Below are positions 61,416 through 64,000 of a DNA stretch of 64,000 nucleotides, piece after piece. The position numbers and the translations under genes were made by a program. Location: the NCBI RefSeq assembly GCF_000305785.2, contig NC_018868.3, positions 1,164,001 through 1,228,000 on the forward strand. Reading direction: 5' to 3'. Position 1 is the first letter of the stretch, and the number at the start of each line of letters is the position of its first letter. The notes beneath the pieces are model-generated. The model was not told the DNA's origin. It saw nothing but the letters and a program-made list of their open reading frames with translations, and made no database searches. Source of the stretch: Simiduia agarivorans SA1 = DSM 21679. GTDB lineage: Bacteria; Pseudomonadota; Gammaproteobacteria; Pseudomonadales; Cellvibrionaceae.

Positions 61416-62027
61416 TCAGCCGGCCAGCACCTGATCCAACAGATCGAGCAGTGGCTGGTTGAGACTTTCGGGGAATAAAAGCAGCAAATCACACTTGAAC
61501 GGGTGGTTTTCCAACCGGTAAGGAATTTCAATACTGGTCACATAATCCACCGATACCAGGTCATCCAGGCTGAGCGCCTGCAGATCCTGATGCATGGACG
61601 CAACAAAGACCGGCTCAATGGCCAGCTCTCGGCCCGCTAACTCAGCCAAAGTGGCAATGCAGGTTTCGCAGATCACGCTGGTCAACGAAGTCAGTAAATC
61701 GCGTTCTTTTTCTTCGCTGTCGAGTGCCAGACCGCGCAGTATCGCCAGGTCGGCCAGTGCTTCATCGGCCACCACCACCATCGCATAGGCCGCGCCCTTG
61801 TCAGTACTGAACGACTGGACCGCACCCGACACCCTGGATGCGTCCTGCAAGTGGGGCATACTTTCATACAAAGCCGCCGGCGCCACATAGCGGATCACCG
61901 GCACCGGTAATTCCACAAAGGTACCGGTGTAAGCCGCCAGGGATTCGCCCGCCGCGCCCATGGCCACATTGGTCAATTCCTGCAGGCAGTCGCGGTGGGT
62001 TTCTGAAAATGGCAGGTCAAAACTCAT
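61416..62027 (-). CDS. CheC/CheX-like chemotaxis phosphatase-type protein
   Basis: A 203-residue protein with an N-terminal helix LQELTNVAMGAAGESLAAYTG, which resembles the CheC pattern E-x-x-N-x-x-x-G-x-A-x-x-L, and a second similar helix SLTSVICETCIATLAELAGRE, where the Glu and Asn of the phosphatase site are only partly kept. CheC-type proteins dephosphorylate CheY. The ATG at 62027 follows GGAGG five bases upstream; a GTG two codons earlier is too close. It lies 9 bp after a CheY-like gene, its likely partner. Confidence 0.82.
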   Translation of the reverse strand: MSFDLPFSETHRDCLQELTNVAMGAAGESLAAYTGTFVELPVPVIRYVAPAALYESMPHLQDASRVSGAVQSFSTDKGAAYAMVVVADEALADLAILRGLALDSEEKERDLLTSLTSVICETCIATLAELAGRELAIEPVFVASMHQDLQALSLDDLVSVDYVTSIEIPYRLENHPFKCDLLLLFPESLNQPLLDLLDQVLAG

Positions 62028-62036
62028 GGCCACCTC

Positions 62037-62402
62037 CTACATCAAGCCATACTGGTGCAGCACTTCCGCCAGCTTGTCTTTGTTGATCGGCTTTTTGATG
62101 AATTCCAATGCCCCCAGTGCCAACACCCGGTCGCGCGCCTCCGGCTGTATGTCACCAGAGATGACAATCACAATGGATTTGTGGCGTTCGGCCCTGATCG
62201 CTTCCAGCACTTCATAGCCATCCATCTCCGGCATGGTCAGGTCCAGAAATACCATTTCGCCTTTGCCGGCCCTGATGGCCTCGATACCCTCCAGGCCATT
62301 GGCGGCATAAGTCACCTCCACGTCCCAGCCGTCGGGCAGTGACCGTGTCACCTGCTTGCGCGCCATGTTGGAGTCGTCGCAGATCAGAAGGGGTATAGCC
62401 AT
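62037..62402 (-). CDS. CheY-like single-domain response regulator
   Basis: A 121-residue receiver domain with no output domain. The acidic pair is LICDDSNMARKQ, the phospho-Asp is in MVFLDLTMPEMDGYEV, a Ser serves as the switch residue in IVIVISGDI, and Lys lies in FIKKPINK. With the CheC-like gene immediately downstream it forms a two-gene unit. No kinase, CheA or receptor is nearby, so its phosphodonor is unknown. Confidence 0.93.
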   Translation of the reverse strand: MAIPLLICDDSNMARKQVTRSLPDGWDVEVTYAANGLEGIEAIRAGKGEMVFLDLTMPEMDGYEVLEAIRAERHKSIVIVISGDIQPEARDRVLALGALEFIKKPINKDKLAEVLHQYGLM

Positions 62403-62466
62403 AAGGAATTAGCGCCAAACACTGAAAACTGTTTCCAGTATAGACAGGGTTGAAGGGAATACGGGG

Positions 62467-62916
62467 TTATTGCGCGGGAATTTCCAGCCCATGCGCGGAA
62501 AAAGCCGCCGCTAGGCTGGCATAGGTCTGCTCGCCCCGAAGCACGGCCACCGTCTCCCCGGCGGGGTTAATCAGGTAACTGGTCGGCAACGCGGAAGGTC
62601 GGGGCAATGCCAGGTCACCGGACGCCAGCACGGGGAAACCAATAGCCAGCGCGTCGCGATCGCGCTGTAACTGTGCCAACGGCGGACGATCAAAATTCAC
62701 CCCCAGCACGGCCAGCGACGGCACCGCCTCAGCCAGTTGATTCAGCTCGGGAATCTCCTTGCGACAGGGGCGACACCATACGGCCCAATAATTCACCAGC
62801 TGCCAACGCCCCTCTAGATCCAGGCTTATGACATCATCGCCCACCAGGTACCGGGGTTGTTTTGTACAACTTGCAAGCAACCAGACCAACAGTGCAAACA
62901 GTCCCAGGCGACTCAT
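62467..62916 (-). CDS. TlpA/ResA-like thioredoxin-fold lipoprotein
   Basis: A 149-residue lipoprotein: signal MSRLGLFALLVWLLASC with the lipidated Cys at 17, then a thioredoxin fold with active site WAVWCRPCRKEIPEL (CxxC). PSALPTSYLINPAGETV contains the cis-Pro region. Such proteins reduce periplasmic disulfides, for example in cytochrome maturation. Its ATG overlaps the yihY stop (ATGA), so it is coupled to the membrane protein gene. The electron donor is not evident. Confidence 0.88.
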   Translation of the reverse strand: MSRLGLFALLVWLLASCTKQPRYLVGDDVISLDLEGRWQLVNYWAVWCRPCRKEIPELNQLAEAVPSLAVLGVNFDRPPLAQLQRDRDALAIGFPVLASGDLALPRPSALPTSYLINPAGETVAVLRGEQTYASLAAAFSAHGLEIPAQ

Positions 62917-64000
62917 GTGGATTGATTGCCCGCCTTGGCGTCCTGTTCCCAATCGGCCGTGTCGGCAAGTGCCGGCAACGCGGTGTCGGTATCACTCAGC
63001 TCGCTGCGCAGCATTTCCAGTCCTTCGCCTTCATCAGGGTATTCCGGTGCTTCGCGCCGGGTGTCAAAAATCGCCGCCAGCGACACATCAAACTGGTGTT
63101 CCATGTGGTGATCGATCGACAGCAACCGTGGCGCCAACGCCTCAAACCAACCGAACTGCTGCAAATAGTCTGAGACGCCGGGCATCTGAGGCTCCACACC
63201 AACGATATCGGCCAGCGCCCGTAAAGTGAGTGTGGTGAGATCCCGACAAAGGACGTAATCGCCTTGCGCGGTGATAGTGATGACCTTATGCGCCACGAAG
63301 GCATCGCGCAGACGCTGCCATTGCTCCGAGCCCACGCCGACATTCAATAAGTCCGCGTCCGACAAACTGTCGCCCTGATGCAACCGGCTGCGGAATTCCC
63401 ACAATACGATCATGGCAGCCACCAGATCCGGGTATTTCACACTCAGGGTCACTTTATTGTTGGTGGACAACACCCGTACCAGAATCGCACCGCCCAGAAT
63501 CAGCATCCAGGTGATATTCACCCAGATCAGAAACAGCGGTAAAAACGCAAAAGCGCCATAGATAACGGTAATCGATGACTTGGCCATGATCGCGCCAAAG
63601 GCGCGCTTGAGCAGCTCGAACAGGATAGCCACCACCACGCCGCCAATCGCGGCCTTGCGCAGGGGTACGCGGCAGTTGGGCACGGCGGCAAATAACAGCG
63701 TGAAGGCAGCAAAAGTCAGGAACAGCGGCAGATAGCTGATCAAGGTACTGGTAATGCTCGCGCCGGCATAGTCGTGCAGCAGGTAGCGCATACTCAGCAA
63801 ATAGGTGCTGATGGCCAGGCCGGCGCCCAACAGCAAGGGCCCAAGGCTCAGGATTGCCCAATAAATCAGAAAGTTGCTCAGCCCTCTGCGGCCCTGTTTG
63901 ACACCCCAGATGCGATTAAACGACTTTTCGATGTTTTTCAGCATCAGGTAAGCAGTGACAATCAACAGCGGCACACTGGCCAGGTTCAGCTTGCGCGCCT
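62913..64000 (-). CDS. YihY/virulence factor BrkB family inner membrane protein (N-terminus cut by window edge)
   Basis: The frame stays open to the right edge, so the N-terminus lies outside the window. Several transmembrane helices (PLLIVTAYLML, FLIYWAILSLGPLLLGAG, LPLFLTFAAFTLLFAAVPN, AFAFLPLFLIWVNITWMLIL) and NIEKSFNRIWGV mark the YihY family, once misnamed ribonuclease BN. After the membrane domain come a winged-helix-like cytoplasmic segment and an acidic, probably disordered tail of about 70 residues. Its stop overlaps the thioredoxin-like lipoprotein start. Function of the family is unresolved. Confidence 0.88.
   Translation of the reverse strand, partial: ARKLNLASVPLLIVTAYLMLKNIEKSFNRIWGVKQGRRGLSNFLIYWAILSLGPLLLGAGLAISTYLLSMRYLLHDYAGASITSTLISYLPLFLTFAAFTLLFAAVPNCRVPLRKAAIGGVVVAILFELLKRAFGAIMAKSSITVIYGAFAFLPLFLIWVNITWMLILGGAILVRVLSTNNKVTLSVKYPDLVAAMIVLWEFRSRLHQGDSLSDADLLNVGVGSEQWQRLRDAFVAHKVITITAQGDYVLCRDLTTLTLRALADIVGVEPQMPGVSDYLQQFGWFEALAPRLLSIDHHMEHQFDVSLAAIFDTRREAPEYPDEGEGLEMLRSELSDTDTALPALADTADWEQDAKAGNQST

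Overview
The window looks like a chromosomal segment of a gammaproteobacterium, most likely from the Cellvibrionales (Cellvibrio/Saccharophagus/Simiduia-like). This is inferred from gene order and protein style: the canonical rpsB-tsf-pyrH-frr-uppS-cdsA-dxr-rseP-bamA-skp-lpxD-fabZ-lpxA run, a glnD-dapC-nth-dapD order as in Pseudomonas relatives, and a large TonB-dependent receptor next to tryptophan-halogenase-like genes. Coding density is high. I saw no rRNA, tRNA, insertion sequence, prophage or CRISPR array. Both ends of the window cut through genes: a class V aminotransferase on the left and a YihY-family membrane protein on the right.

Left part (1-16.7 kb). A class V aminotransferase lies divergent from an Lrp/AsnC regulator. 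Then comes one long minus-strand block reading from rpsB (about 16.5 kb) down to an LpxL-family acyltransferase (about 1.8 kb). It covers translation (rpsB, tsf, frr), UMP kinase, isoprenoid and phospholipid precursors (dxr, uppS, cdsA), envelope proteolysis and outer-membrane assembly (rseP, bamA, skp), and lipid A synthesis (lpxD, fabZ, lpxA). The distal end is unusual. Two lpxA paralogues stand in tandem where lpxA-lpxB is expected, followed by an LpxL homologue whose HX4(D/E) motif reads HX4Q.

Middle part (16.7-31.2 kb). Plus-strand map-glnD-dapC-nth and dapD (lysine/diaminopimelate pathway, nitrogen sensing, base excision repair) are followed by a large hybrid histidine kinase. Then come dapE, hemN behind a textbook FNR/Anr site, and moaCDE (molybdopterin synthase and its precursor step).

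Accessory island (31.2-39.2 kb). A TonB-dependent receptor is followed by three flavin-dependent tryptophan-halogenase homologues, two co-directional and one convergent. All three keep the catalytic Lys and Glu motifs. This is the most distinctive gene group in the window.

Right part (39.2-64 kb). Mixed metabolic, repair and envelope genes: serine dehydratase behind three 10-bp tandem repeats, AlkA-like glycosylase, hemerythrin protein, photolyase with a YbgA-like partner, rsmJ, an M24 peptidase, and a PstS-OmpA fusion behind a three-repeat Pho box. Then an OmpA lipoprotein, a leucine-rich-repeat lipoprotein and a PilZ protein. About 770 bp without a gene follow (51.19-51.96 kb); they hold DnaA-box-like sites, a GATC cluster and a potentially structured RNA. 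After that come a peroxiredoxin, bfd-bfr behind Fur-like sites, proS, a lytic transglycosylase, a BLUF photosensor, type II NADH dehydrogenase, avtA, a LysR regulator, a CheC-like/CheY pair, a thioredoxin-like lipoprotein and yihY.

Starts were chosen by ribosome-binding site and family N-terminus. Several differ from the longest reading frame (lpxA1, lpxD, bamA, cdsA, pyrH, tsf, rpsB and others). All functional calls rest on motif recognition by eye; no database search was run.
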